Assembly: GCA_934394615.1 (NCBI GenBank)
Contig: CAKRRJ010000034.1
Span: 1 to 22,901 of the forward strand
From: an uncultured Lachnospiraceae bacterium
Lineage (GTDB): Bacteria; Bacillota; Clostridia; Lachnospirales; Lachnospiraceae
Direction: 5' to 3'
Length of the DNA stretch: 22,901 nt
Part shown: positions 14,723 to 22,901 of the stretch, in pieces
How positions within the stretch are numbered: position 1 is the stretch's first letter
How the letters are laid out: each line of letters starts with the position of its first letter
The notes under the pieces: model-generated
Told to the model about the DNA's origin: nothing
The model's database searches: none
Seen by the model: only the letters and a program-made list of their open reading frames with translations
Made by a program: the position numbers and the translations under genes

Positions 14723-15415
14723 TTATAATCCCCGTTCTTTCATACTGACATAAGTTCCGTCACCTATGATAATGTGATCTAACACCGGGATCCCAATCAC
14801 CGCTCCCGCTTCCTCCACGCGCCTTGTAAGCAGGATGTCCTCCCTGCTCGGCTCCGGGTCTCCGCTCGGGTGATTGTGCACCAGGATCAGGCTGACCGCC
14901 TGAAACTTCAGTGCCTGGATAAAGATCTCCCTCGGTGTGGCAAGAGACGCATTCACCGTCCCTTTGGACAGCGCTACGTCTCCGATCATGTTTTGTTTGG
15001 TATTGAACAGCATCATGTGGAACTCTTCCTGTTCCTTATGACGCAGATCTTCCTGATAATATTCTGCCACCTGCGCCGGCTCCTGGAAACGGACCGGGCT
15101 TTTTATGGCTTTGCGCTTCCAGATGCGCCTGGAAAGCTCTCCGATGCACTGCAGCTGGACCGCCTTCACCTGGCCGATGCCCCGGATGCTCATAAGCTCC
15201 GGGAGGGACAAATGCAAAAGTCCCAGGATTCCCTCGCCGGGCCCTCCAAGGGACAGAATGCGGTTCGACAGCTCCAGAACGCTCTCCTGCGCGTTTCCGG
15301 TCCGGATGATAACAGCCAAAAGCTGTGCATCGCTTAAATGCTCCGGCCCGAAATTGACACAGCGCTCATACGGCCGCTCTTCCTGCGGCAGTGCCTTCAT
15401 CTTTGTGTGTTTCAT
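14723..15415 (-). CDS. radC: RadC family (JAB/MPN domain) protein
   Basis: The product is 230 residues from the ATG at 15415, preceded by GGAGGGAATTTT. The frame runs open to 15487, but that region holds the probable promoter. A helix-hairpin-helix-like part (about 73-90, SIRGIGQVKAVQLQ) is followed by the RadC/JAB metal-binding domain with the JAMM motif HNHPSGDPEPSRED (180-193; H180, H182, D193). The family is often called a DNA repair protein, but a direct repair role is doubtful and the biochemical activity is unknown. It heads the mreC-mreD-PBP2-min block, as in Bacillus. Confidence 0.95.
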   Translation of the reverse strand: MKHTKMKALPQEERPYERCVNFGPEHLSDAQLLAVIIRTGNAQESVLELSNRILSLGGPGEGILGLLHLSLPELMSIRGIGQVKAVQLQCIGELSRRIWKRKAIKSPVRFQEPAQVAEYYQEDLRHKEQEEFHMMLFNTKQNMIGDVALSKGTVNASLATPREIFIQALKFQAVSLILVHNHPSGDPEPSREDILLTRRVEEAGAVIGIPVLDHIIIGDGTYVSMKERGL

Positions 15416-15475
15416 AAAATTCCCTCCAGTCTCTCTCCAAGTACGAAGCCAAAGGGAACGCGGATGCTGGTTTTT

Positions 15476-15505
15476 AGTGTACCACAAATCGATTTTTGTG
15501 TATAC
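15476..15505 (-). promoter_or_regulatory. Possible radC promoter with a dyad
   Basis: On the minus strand TGGTACACT (extended -10 type, hexamer 15481-15476) lies about 60 bases before the radC ATG. The best -35-like sequence (TTGTAT) is 20 bases away, which is long. A dyad, CACAAA (15483-15488) with TTTGTG (15495-15500) around TCGATT, fills the spacer and could be an operator. It would start the long shape/division transcript. The call is tentative. Confidence 0.35.
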
Positions 15506-15514
15506 AAAAAATGG

Positions 15515-15539
15515 AAATCTTTAGAAATGGTTAAGATTT
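15515..15539 (-). terminator. Weak AT-rich terminator candidate after the PLP lyase
   Basis: A 7-bp stem (AAATCTT with AAGATTT, 11-base loop) spans the stop codon of the PLP lyase gene, and CCATTTTTTG follows on the minus strand. The stem is AT-rich and overlaps coding sequence, so termination may be weak or absent. Confidence 0.35.
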
Positions 15540-16813
15540 GTAATAATACCAGCTTCCACCATTTTCTGCAGGGACATTAAAATTCCCAGTTTTGCGTGGT
15601 ACCAGGTGAGTCCGCCCTGGAAGTATACCGCGTACGGCGGCTTGATCGGGCCGTCTGCACTCAGCTCAATGGAGGAACCCTGCACAAACGCGCCTGCTGC
15701 CATGATGACCGGAGCGTCATAGCCCGGCATATCCCACGGCTCCGGGGAGACAAAGCTGTCCACCGGCGCTGCTGCCTGGATGCCCTTGCAGAAAGCTACC
15801 ATGCCTTCCGGGGTGCCGAGGGTAACTGCCTGGATGATGTCGTGGCGGGACTCAGTGCTGTTCGGAACAACCGCAAAGCCCAGCTTCTCATACACATTTG
15901 CCGCAAAGATCGCGCCCTTTAACGCGCCTGCCACAGTGGTTGGGGACATAAACAGACCCTGATAGAAGGACTGGTTTAAGCCCAGGCTCGCGCCGACCTC
16001 TTTTCCAAGTCCCGGAGCGCTTAAACGATAGGATGCCTGCTCCACGCAGGATTTCTTACCAACGATGTAACCGCCGATCGGAGCCAGGCCGCCACCCGGG
16101 TTCTTGATCAGGGAACCAACAATCATATCAGCGCCAACGTCGGTCGGCTCAATGCGCTCGACAAACTCACCGTAGCAGTTATCGACCATGCAGATCACAT
16201 CCGGCTTTACGCTCTTGCAGAACGCGATCAGCTCTCCAATCTGTGTTACCGAGAAAGTCGGACGGGTCTGATAACCCTTGGAACGCTGGATGGTGATGAG
16301 TTTGGTCTTCTCATTGATGGCCTTGCGGATGTTCTCGTAGTCGAAGGTGCCATCTTCCAGAAGGTCAACCTGGCGGTAGATCACACCGTACTCCTTTAAG
16401 GAACCGACAGACTCGCGGATACCGATAACCTCTTCCAGGGTATCATACGGTTTTCCGACCGGGGAAAGCAGCTCATCGCCCGGGCGCAGGTTGCTGGACA
16501 GTGCCACATGCAGGGCGTGGGTTCCGGAAATCAGCTGCGGACGCACCAGAGCGTCCTCGCCGTGGAAGGCCTTGGCGTAAACTTCTTCCAGGGTATCGCG
16601 GCCCAGATCGTTGTAGCCGTAGCCGGTTGTCGCTGCGAAGTGAATGTCGCTGACGCGTGCCTCCTGCATGGCCTTTAACACCTTCATCTGGTTGAACTCT
16701 GCGTTCTCGTCAATCGCTTTAAAACGTTCTTTTAAACTTTCTTCAATCTCTGCTCCAAATTTCAGGACCTCAGGACTGATCCCGAGCTCCCCGTACATTT
16801 CATTCAGTTCCAT
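15521..16813 (-). CDS. PLP-dependent lyase, methionine gamma-lyase/'aluminium resistance' family
   Basis: The product is 430 residues from the ATG at 16813 (GGAGG 11 bases upstream, inside the end of miaA). A TTG six codons earlier overlaps that ribosome site and is unlikely. It is a fold-type I PLP enzyme: ISGTHALHVALSSNLRPGD (96-114) for cofactor phosphate binding, CMVDNCYGEF (208-217, D211 for the pyridine nitrogen) and IVGSLIKNPGGG (231-242, probable Schiff-base lysine K237). The family is named for sulfur-amino-acid lyase similarity and for an old aluminium resistance report; its physiological substrate is not known to me. It overlaps miaA by 14 bases. Related genes near miaA are known in Bacillus (ynbB). 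The function remains open. Confidence 0.88.
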   Translation of the reverse strand: MELNEMYGELGISPEVLKFGAEIEESLKERFKAIDENAEFNQMKVLKAMQEARVSDIHFAATTGYGYNDLGRDTLEEVYAKAFHGEDALVRPQLISGTHALHVALSSNLRPGDELLSPVGKPYDTLEEVIGIRESVGSLKEYGVIYRQVDLLEDGTFDYENIRKAINEKTKLITIQRSKGYQTRPTFSVTQIGELIAFCKSVKPDVICMVDNCYGEFVERIEPTDVGADMIVGSLIKNPGGGLAPIGGYIVGKKSCVEQASYRLSAPGLGKEVGASLGLNQSFYQGLFMSPTTVAGALKGAIFAANVYEKLGFAVVPNSTESRHDIIQAVTLGTPEGMVAFCKGIQAAAPVDSFVSPEPWDMPGYDAPVIMAAGAFVQGSSIELSADGPIKPPYAVYFQGGLTWYHAKLGILMSLQKMVEAGIITNLNHF

Positions 16814-17744
16814 GTTCGTTTCTTCCTCCAAAGTAATTGTTGTAAATATATTCTAAAATCTTTTTCTGATCGTCGATGGCGATAAAACGCACATCCCGCT
16901 CCCGCTTAAACCAGGTCATCTGGCGTTTCGCGAAGTGCCGGGTGTCGCGCTTGATGATATAGACGGCTTCCTCCAGGCTGGTTTTTCCATCCAGGTAATC
17001 CAGGATTTCTTTATAACCAAGGCCCTGCATCGCCACCATGTCGCGCGTACAGCCCATCTCCTTTAAGTGCTTCACCTCGTCCACCAGGCCCTGTTCCATC
17101 ATGATATCCACGCGGCGGTCGATCCGCTCATACAGCGATGCCCGGTCGCGGGTCAGCACATAGTAATAGAGGTCATACGGAGATTGTTTCTCCCGCTCGC
17201 GCCGGTTGTGCTCGGAGATCTTTTCCCCGGTCAGCCGGTAATACTCAATGGCGCGGATGACCCGCTTGACGTTGTTCGCGTGAATAGCCTCCGCAGATTC
17301 CGGATCGATCTCAGCCAGCATCTGGTGCAAATGCTCCTCGCCTTTCTCCGTTGCGAGTGCTTCCAGCTCCTCCCGGATGCCGCTGTGGTCTTCATTCTCC
17401 GTAAAATCAATATCGTAGGCCAGTGCCTGGATGTAAAAACCGGTTCCGCCGGTCACGATCGGCACATGGCCGCGGCTGTAAATGCCCTCCATGGCTTCTT
17501 TCGCCATAGACTGAAACCGGGTCACGTTAAATTCCTCCCACGGCTCCAGCACATCGATGAGATGATGCGGCACGCCGTCCATCTCGTCCGGCATGATCTT
17601 TGCCGAACCGATGTCCATATGCCGGTACACCTGCATGGAATCCGCGCTGATGATCTCGCCGTCCAGCGCCTTCGCCAGGCTGATCGAAAGAGCCGTTTTT
17701 CCCACCGCGGTCGGCCCGGTCAGGATGATGAGTGGTCGTTTCAT
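16800..17744 (-). CDS. miaA: tRNA dimethylallyltransferase
   Basis: The product is 314 residues from the ATG at 17744. The P-loop GPTAVGKT comes about ten residues in. DSMQVYRHMDIGSAK, PHHLIDVLEPWEEFNVTRF and VTGGTGFYIQAL follow in the usual MiaA order. It adds a dimethylallyl group to A37 of tRNAs that read codons starting with U. An ATG six codons earlier (17762) overlaps the mutL stop as ATGA but has no ribosome site; GGGGGAAAG lies before 17744, and other MiaA proteins begin MKxPLIxLTGPT, so I chose 17744. The 3' end overlaps the next gene by 14 bases. The probable miaB at the right edge would act on the same A37. No hfq follows, unlike in many bacteria. Confidence 0.95.
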   Translation of the reverse strand: MKRPLIILTGPTAVGKTALSISLAKALDGEIISADSMQVYRHMDIGSAKIMPDEMDGVPHHLIDVLEPWEEFNVTRFQSMAKEAMEGIYSRGHVPIVTGGTGFYIQALAYDIDFTENEDHSGIREELEALATEKGEEHLHQMLAEIDPESAEAIHANNVKRVIRAIEYYRLTGEKISEHNRREREKQSPYDLYYYVLTRDRASLYERIDRRVDIMMEQGLVDEVKHLKEMGCTRDMVAMQGLGYKEILDYLDGKTSLEEAVYIIKRDTRHFAKRQMTWFKRERDVRFIAIDDQKKILEYIYNNYFGGRNEHGTE

Positions 17745-17758
17745 GATTCTTTCCCCCG

Positions 17759-20098
17759 TCATACGATTCGTTTAAATTTCTTTTCCAGTTCATATTTGCT
17801 CATAGAGATGATGGTCGGCCTTCCGTGCGGGCAGGCGTACGGATTTTCCAGTCCCAGAAGCTGGTCGATCAGCGCGTCCGCCTCCGCGGCGCTTAAGACA
17901 TCGTGTCCCTTCACCGCCGCCTTGCAGGACATGGATGCCACTTTCTCGTAGATCATGTCCGCGTTCCGTGCCTGGGTATCCTCCGAGAGCGTATCCAGCA
18001 TTTCCATGAGCAGGTCTTTTTTCGCGATGGAAAAGAGGTTGTCCGGCACCCCCCGCACCGCGTACTCTTTTCCGCCAAACGGCTCGATCTCAAACCCAAT
18101 ATCCGTAAAGATCTGCATGTTTTTCTCGAGCATCAGAGCCTCCCGGCTTCCCAGGGTCAGGATGATGGGCGGATGGATCTGCTGGCAGGTGTACTCCCTT
18201 GTCTTTAAGGAATTCATAGTCTTCTCGTACAGAACTTTCTCGTGTGCCGCGTGCTGGTCGATGATGTAAAGCTCGTCGTTAAATTCCACAAGCCAGTACG
18301 TCGCAAACAGCTGCCCGATCAGTTTGTGGCGGCTGCGGGACTGCGGTTCCAGAAGTTTCTCCTCGAAGAGATCCATCTGCACAGAAGGCTGCTCCGGCTC
18401 CGGGAACGGCTCCGGCTGTGGTTCTGGAGCCGGCATGTCCGGCATCTGTCCCACAAGGGGCACCGTCTCCACAAAAGCTGCGTTCTGGCTGTCCAAAGGC
18501 TGCTGCACGGTGTCTGGTTCCTCTTCCCCGGAAACAGGCACCGGTTCCTGCAAGGTTTCCGCAGGTGTCTCTTCCATGCCTTCTCCCGGCTTCCTCATCA
18601 GGAGCCTGGTGAGCGCCTCATTCCGGCGAAATCCCGGTTCCAGGCCGGCATCTTCTGCTGCCTTTGCCTCCCCGTCCGCTTCCTGCACAGTTCGCGGCAA
18701 AGACGTCTGCCCGGACGGTTTCTGCTCTCTCTCCGGCATTTTCTCTGCCTTTTGCAGTGCTTCCGCCCGCTGCTCCGTACGCAAAAAACCAGTCCGCTCA
18801 CTGCGGATCTGGGACGTTGTTTTCAGCGCAGGCTGCACACCCGGCCGGTTCTTTAAACGGTACTCCTCCGGTGTCTCCCGGAGCACGAAATTATCCGCAT
18901 TTCCGGACACCGCACGGTCAGTTCCAAACAATCCTTCTGCTTCCCGCTGTGTCCTCAGACCGCCATCTGATTCCTGCATGCGCCCGTTTCCGGGAAGCTT
19001 GCGTTCCTGCTGCATTCTCCTCTGCTCAAACGGCTCCGGCATCGGAATGCGCTTTTCCGCCGCCGGTTTGCGGTCTCTCTGCTCTTCCAGAGCCACCTTC
19101 GGGATCAGCTCCTTATGGCGCAGCGCCTCCGCCACAGTGTCGCGCACCATGCGGAATACGTTCTCGCCATTCTGGAACCGCAGCTCCATCTTGGTCGGAT
19201 GGACATTCACATCCAGAAACTCCGGCTCGATCTTAATATGCAGCATCGTGAACGGATACTTGTGCTGCATCATGAACGGCTTGTAAGCCTCCTCGATTGC
19301 CTTGTTGATGATGTTGCTCTTAATATATCTTCCATTGATATAGTAATTCTCAAAATTGCGGTTGCTTCGGGCGATGACCGGCTTTCCGATAAAGCCCTCC
19401 ACGCTGAACGCCTCCCCGGACACGGAGACCGGGATCAGATTTCCCGTAATCTCCCTTCCGTAGACCGTGTAGATGATATCTTTGAGATTATGGTTGCCGG
19501 AAGTGTGCAGCTTATTCTGATTATTCTGAATAAAACGAATCGAGATTTCCGGATGCGACAGGGCAATCTTCTCGACCAGGTCTGCCACATGGGCTCCCTC
19601 TGTCATCGGCGTTTTTAAGAATTTCCGGCGCACCGGTGTATTATAGAACAGATTGCGCACAATGAACGTGGTTCCGTCCGGCGCGCCAATCTCCTCCATG
19701 CCGCGCTCCTCGCCGCCCTCAATCTGATAGCGGTTTCCGGTCATAGAGCGGCTGGTCTTCGTGATCAGTTCCACCTGCCCCACCGCAGCGATACTGGAAA
19801 GCGCCTCACCGCGAAAGCCCAGGGACGACACGGTAAACAGATCCTCCACGGACTGGATCTTACTGGTGGAATGGCGCAGGAATGCCAGCGGGATCTCGTC
19901 TTTCTCGATTCCGCATCCATTGTCTGTCACACGGATAAACGAAATTCCGCCGTCCCGGATTTCCACGGTCACTGCCGTTGCTTTCGCGTCGATGGCATTT
20001 TCCAGAAGTTCCTTCACCACCGAAGCCGGCCGCTCAATCACCTCGCCGGCCGCGATCTTGTTGATGGTATTCTGATCCAGTACATGAATATTTGGCAT
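17759..20098 (-). CDS. mutL: DNA mismatch repair protein MutL
   Basis: The product is 779 residues, longer than Bacillus MutL (about 630). The N-terminal GHKL ATPase (1-330) shows KELLENAIDA (E30, N34), DNGCGI (59-64), LGFRGEALSSIAAV and HPTKMELRF (K303). The C-terminal domain (590-779) has the endonuclease motif DQHA-x2-E-x4-E (614-625), SCKAAVKG (724-731) and CPHGRP (756-761), so it should nick DNA. The difference in length is a disordered linker of about 255 residues (331-585), rich in Glu, Gln, Pro and Arg. QMDLF (574-578), just before the C-terminal domain, fits the beta-clamp-binding pentapeptide. The ATG at 20098 has AGGAGG 7 bases upstream. It lies 88 bases behind mutS and overlaps the miaA frame at its stop. 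Confidence 0.98.
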   Translation of the reverse strand: MPNIHVLDQNTINKIAAGEVIERPASVVKELLENAIDAKATAVTVEIRDGGISFIRVTDNGCGIEKDEIPLAFLRHSTSKIQSVEDLFTVSSLGFRGEALSSIAAVGQVELITKTSRSMTGNRYQIEGGEERGMEEIGAPDGTTFIVRNLFYNTPVRRKFLKTPMTEGAHVADLVEKIALSHPEISIRFIQNNQNKLHTSGNHNLKDIIYTVYGREITGNLIPVSVSGEAFSVEGFIGKPVIARSNRNFENYYINGRYIKSNIINKAIEEAYKPFMMQHKYPFTMLHIKIEPEFLDVNVHPTKMELRFQNGENVFRMVRDTVAEALRHKELIPKVALEEQRDRKPAAEKRIPMPEPFEQRRMQQERKLPGNGRMQESDGGLRTQREAEGLFGTDRAVSGNADNFVLRETPEEYRLKNRPGVQPALKTTSQIRSERTGFLRTEQRAEALQKAEKMPEREQKPSGQTSLPRTVQEADGEAKAAEDAGLEPGFRRNEALTRLLMRKPGEGMEETPAETLQEPVPVSGEEEPDTVQQPLDSQNAAFVETVPLVGQMPDMPAPEPQPEPFPEPEQPSVQMDLFEEKLLEPQSRSRHKLIGQLFATYWLVEFNDELYIIDQHAAHEKVLYEKTMNSLKTREYTCQQIHPPIILTLGSREALMLEKNMQIFTDIGFEIEPFGGKEYAVRGVPDNLFSIAKKDLLMEMLDTLSEDTQARNADMIYEKVASMSCKAAVKGHDVLSAAEADALIDQLLGLENPYACPHGRPTIISMSKYELEKKFKRIV

Positions 20099-20186
20099 GC
20101 TGCTCCTCCTGCCTTTTTCCTCTCAGTTGCGGCACATTGGTGCCATCCCGGACACAGGTCATTTCAGGTACCGCGATCCGGCAGTT

Positions 20187-22850
20187 CTATTTCTCATCCC
20201 CGCTCCAGCGGTTCTTTAACTTCGTCTGCATCCGGTACAGGGTGTTTAACGCATCAATCGGCGTCATGATGCCCAGTTCCAGATTCTTAAGTTCCTCGAT
20301 GATGTCGTCCTCACGGACCGTGTCAAACAGCGTGAGCTGGCTCATCTCCACATCGTCCGGCTTCGGCACCGGCTTGTGGCCTGCAGGCGTGCTTCCCTGC
20401 GCGATCTCGCGGGTTCTTGCTGTAAGATCGGTATCGACCAGCTGCTCCACCAGTTCTTTCGCGCGGTTGATGACGGAATCCGGCACTCCGGCGAGCTTTG
20501 CCACCTGAATGCCGTAGCTCTTGTCCGCGCCGCCCTTTACGATCTTTCGCAAGAACACAATGTCGTCTCCCTGCTCCTTCACGGCGATGCAGTAGTTTGT
20601 CACGCCGCTCATGAGGCCTTCCAGTTCGGTCAGCTCATGGTAATGGGTGGCAAACAGAGTCTTTGCGCCCAGCAGGCGGGTGTTGCTGATGTGCTCCACG
20701 ACCGCCCAGGCAATGCTCAGGCCGTCGAAGGTACTGGTACCGCGTCCAATCTCATCCAGAATCAACAGGCTGTTCTTTGTCGCGTTTCGCAGGATGTTGG
20801 CAACCTCCGTCATCTCCACCATGAAGGTACTCTGGCCGCTTGCCAGGTCGTCGGACGCGCCCACACGGGTAAAGATGCGGTCGCAGATGCCGATGTTTGC
20901 CTGGTCTGCCGGGACAAAGCTTCCAATCTGTGCCATCAGCACGATCAGGGCTGTCTGGCGCATGTAAGTCGATTTACCTGCCATGTTCGGTCCGGTGATG
21001 ATGGAAATGCGGTTCTTGGAATTGTCGAGCGTTGTGTCGTTTGCCACGAACATGTCGTCGCGCATCATCTTCTCGACCACCGGATGGCGGCCGCCCTTGA
21101 TCTGGATGGTGCCCTTTTCGTTGATCTGCGGCTTTACATAGTTGTTTCTTGTCGCCACGGTGGAGAGGGATACGAACACATCGACTGCAGCGATCGCGCG
21201 GGCCGTCTTCTGGATCCGCACCACCTCTGCCGCGATCGCATCGCGCACCTCGCAGAATAAGTCGTACTCCAGGGAAAAGAGCTTGTCCTCCGCTCCCAGG
21301 ATCACATCCTCCAGGTTCTTGAGTTCATCGGTGGTAAAGCGCTCCGCGTTTGTTAAGGTCTGTTTGCGGACAAAATAATCCGGAACCAGATCCTTGAAGG
21401 AGTTCGTTACCTCAAAGTAATAGCCGAATACCTTGTTGTATTTAACCTTTAAGTTCTTGATGCCGGTATTGTCGCGCTCTTTCGCCTCAAGCTCCGCCAG
21501 CCAGGTTTTTCCCTCGGTCTTTGCGTGGCGCAGACGGTCGGCCTCCTCGTTATAGCCATCGCGGATCATGCCGCCCTCGCGGACCGTGATCGGCGGTTCC
21601 TCTACAATGGCACGGGTGATCAGGTCGTGCAGGTCCTCCAGCGGATCCAGGTCGTCTGCCAGTTCCCGCAAAGCATCGGAAGTGAACTCGCCCAGAAGCT
21701 GTTTGATATACGGCACCATGGCAATGGAATTGCGGAATGCCAGAAGGTCTCTCGGGTTTGCCGTTTTATAGCTGATGCGGCCGATCAGGCGCTCCAGATC
21801 ATAGACCGGATTTAAATACTCGCCGAGTTCTTCCCTGTTTATGTAATTTAAGTTCAGTTCCTCAATCGCGTTCTGGCGCTTTAAGATTTCCTCCTTGGAG
21901 ATAAGCGGCTGCTCGATCCAGGTGCGCAGAAGCCTTGCGCCCATGGCTGTGCGGGTCTTATCGAGAACCCACAGAAGGCTTCCGCGCTTCTGCTTCTCGC
22001 GCATAGTCTCAAGAAGCTCCAGGTTTCTTCTGGTAGAAGAATCCAGCACCATGTAATTTCCGGTCGCGTAAGGCACAATGGTCGTTAAATGATCCAGCGT
22101 GCTCTTCTGCGTCTCGTAAAGATATTCCAGCACAGCGCCCGCCGCGATCACGCCGCAGTCGTAGTCGCCAAGTCCCAGGCCCTCCAGGCTTCCCACCTTA
22201 AAGTGCTCGCGCAGAAGCTTGCGGCAGCTCTCATCCTGGAAGAAATGGGAATCCAGGGTCGATACCGTGAAATGATACCGGTCCTTTAAATCCTCCAGGC
22301 TGATCCCGGACATGGAAAACGCGTCGTTGCAGATGATCTCCGCCGGGGAAAATTTGTTGATCTCGTCAAACAGGGCACGGTCCGTTGAAACCTCGGTAAC
22401 CAGGAAATCTCCGGTCGTGATGTCCGCCACAGAAACGCCCATGCGGTCGGCAAGATAGACAATGCCCATCAGGTAGTTGTTCTTTGTCTCATCCAGCGCC
22501 TGGGCACTCGTGATGGTTCCCGGCGTTACCACGCGGATGACCTCACGCTTTACCAGTCCTTTGGCGAGCTTCGGGTCTTCCATCTGCTCCGCGATGGCAA
22601 CCTTGTATCCTTTCTGTACCAGGCGGCTTAAATAGCTGTCCACAGCATGATAAGGAACGCCACACATCGGTGCGCGTTCCTCCAGTCCGCATTCCTTTCC
22701 GGTCAGGGTGATCTCCAGTTCCTTCGACGCGGTCAGCGCGTCGTCAAAGAACATCTCGTAAAAGTCTCCCAGACGGTAAAATAAAATACAGTCACTATAT
22801 TGTTTTTTGGTCTCCATGTATTGGGCCATCATTGGTGATAATCCAGCCAC
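20187..22850 (-). CDS. mutS: DNA mismatch recognition protein MutS
   Basis: The product is 887 residues, a normal length. The mismatch-reading motif GDFYEMF has F30 and E32. The lever and clamp domains occupy the middle. The ATPase has Walker A GPNMAGKST (620-628), the signature DDLASGQSTFMVEM (667-680), Walker B SLLILDEIGRGTSTFDG (694-710) and FATHYHELTEL (733-743). The C-terminal region carries QLTLF (838-842), a good beta-clamp-binding pentapeptide, so MutS should be recruited to the replisome. MutS binds mismatches and passes the signal to MutL. The start is GTG at 22850: AGGAG lies 9 bases upstream and an in-frame TAA just before rules out a longer protein. It follows a probable miaB by 3 bases. 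Confidence 0.98.
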   Translation of the reverse strand: MAGLSPMMAQYMETKKQYSDCILFYRLGDFYEMFFDDALTASKELEITLTGKECGLEERAPMCGVPYHAVDSYLSRLVQKGYKVAIAEQMEDPKLAKGLVKREVIRVVTPGTITSAQALDETKNNYLMGIVYLADRMGVSVADITTGDFLVTEVSTDRALFDEINKFSPAEIICNDAFSMSGISLEDLKDRYHFTVSTLDSHFFQDESCRKLLREHFKVGSLEGLGLGDYDCGVIAAGAVLEYLYETQKSTLDHLTTIVPYATGNYMVLDSSTRRNLELLETMREKQKRGSLLWVLDKTRTAMGARLLRTWIEQPLISKEEILKRQNAIEELNLNYINREELGEYLNPVYDLERLIGRISYKTANPRDLLAFRNSIAMVPYIKQLLGEFTSDALRELADDLDPLEDLHDLITRAIVEEPPITVREGGMIRDGYNEEADRLRHAKTEGKTWLAELEAKERDNTGIKNLKVKYNKVFGYYFEVTNSFKDLVPDYFVRKQTLTNAERFTTDELKNLEDVILGAEDKLFSLEYDLFCEVRDAIAAEVVRIQKTARAIAAVDVFVSLSTVATRNNYVKPQINEKGTIQIKGGRHPVVEKMMRDDMFVANDTTLDNSKNRISIITGPNMAGKSTYMRQTALIVLMAQIGSFVPADQANIGICDRIFTRVGASDDLASGQSTFMVEMTEVANILRNATKNSLLILDEIGRGTSTFDGLSIAWAVVEHISNTRLLGAKTLFATHYHELTELEGLMSGVTNYCIAVKEQGDDIVFLRKIVKGGADKSYGIQVAKLAGVPDSVINRAKELVEQLVDTDLTARTREIAQGSTPAGHKPVPKPDDVEMSQLTLFDTVREDDIIEELKNLELGIMTPIDALNTLYRMQTKLKNRWSGDEK

Positions 22851-22853
22851 GTT

Positions 22854-22901
22854 TTAACTCTCCTGTCCTTCCACTTGCTTTCCCATGTAGTAAAATCCCT
22901 T
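22854..22901 (-). CDS. miaB: 3' end of an upstream gene, probably miaB
   Basis: Only the last 15 codons and the stop (TAA at 22856-22854) are in the window: KGFYYMGKQVEGQES. The position directly before mutS and a tail resembling the end of the MiaB TRAM domain suggest the tRNA A37 methylthiotransferase. The miaB-mutS-mutL-miaA order is common in Clostridia. The mutS ribosome site lies inside these codons. So short a piece cannot prove the identity. Confidence 0.55.
   Translation of the reverse strand, partial: KGFYYMGKQVEGQES

Noticed and set aside
17067..17951. Plus-strand frame of 294 codons opposite miaA and the end of mutL
   Set aside because: It crosses two well-supported genes on the other strand and has no domain-like features.
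18324..19286. Plus-strand frame of 320 codons opposite mutL
   Set aside because: It mirrors the Glu/Gln/Pro-rich linker of MutL, giving a Ser/Arg/Cys-rich nonsense product. Other plus-strand frames here (18242-18856, 18664-19236) share the same cause.
20099..20186. Terminator between mutS and mutL
   Set aside because: Only a 5-bp stem (GGCAC-CAAT-GTGCC) and no U-run; transcription probably continues into mutL.
20376..21260. Plus-strand frame of 294 codons opposite mutS
   Set aside because: It is antisense to the highly conserved ATPase part of MutS, with a His/Cys-rich product and no ribosome site.

Overview
The window is a gene-dense stretch in which every recognisable gene lies on the minus strand, so transcription runs from right to left. 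It reads as the chromosome of a Gram-positive anaerobe of class Clostridia, most likely Lachnospiraceae. The reasons are the order miaB-mutS-mutL-miaA, the order radC-mreC-mreD-PBP2-minC-minD-minE-rodA-mgsA, a PBP2 of about 960 residues, MinE alongside SepF, and moderate GC. This assignment is inference from gene order and protein character. No tRNA, rRNA, CRISPR array, insertion sequence or prophage gene was found. No gap between genes exceeds about 160 bases.

Reading in the direction of transcription, five blocks can be seen. (1) 22901-15521: the tail of a probable miaB, then mutS, mutL, miaA and a PLP-dependent lyase of the methionine gamma-lyase/'aluminium resistance' family. (2) 15415-5853: radC, mreC, mreD, PBP2, minC, minD, minE, rodA, mgsA and a lipoprotein D-Ala-D-Ala carboxypeptidase. 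This is a cell-shape and division-site block, and mreB is not in its expected place between radC and mreC. (3) 5762-5343: a small unrecognised P-loop protein with its own promoter and a hairpin behind it. (4) 5248-2594: a membrane-fusion (HlyD-like) protein, yggS and sepF, ended by a good intrinsic terminator. (5) 2459-1: aroB, lspA and an RluD-type pseudouridine synthase that is cut by the window edge.

The genes fit together as follows. MreC, MreD, RodA and PBP2 form the elongation machinery for peptidoglycan. The carboxypeptidase trims the product. MinC, MinD and MinE place the division site, and SepF links FtsZ to the membrane. MutS and MutL carry out mismatch repair, and each shows a clamp-binding pentapeptide. 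MiaB (partial) and MiaA modify tRNA A37.

The points most worth a second look are: a methylglyoxal synthase whose catalytic-base Asp is Gln; the unrecognised P-loop gene; the missing mreB; hairpins without U-tracts between genes of the shape block; a MinE whose N-terminus does not look like a membrane-targeting helix; and an orphan HlyD-like adaptor in the sepF cluster. Most of the window is ordinary, well-conserved housekeeping sequence, and no clearly new multi-gene system is evident.
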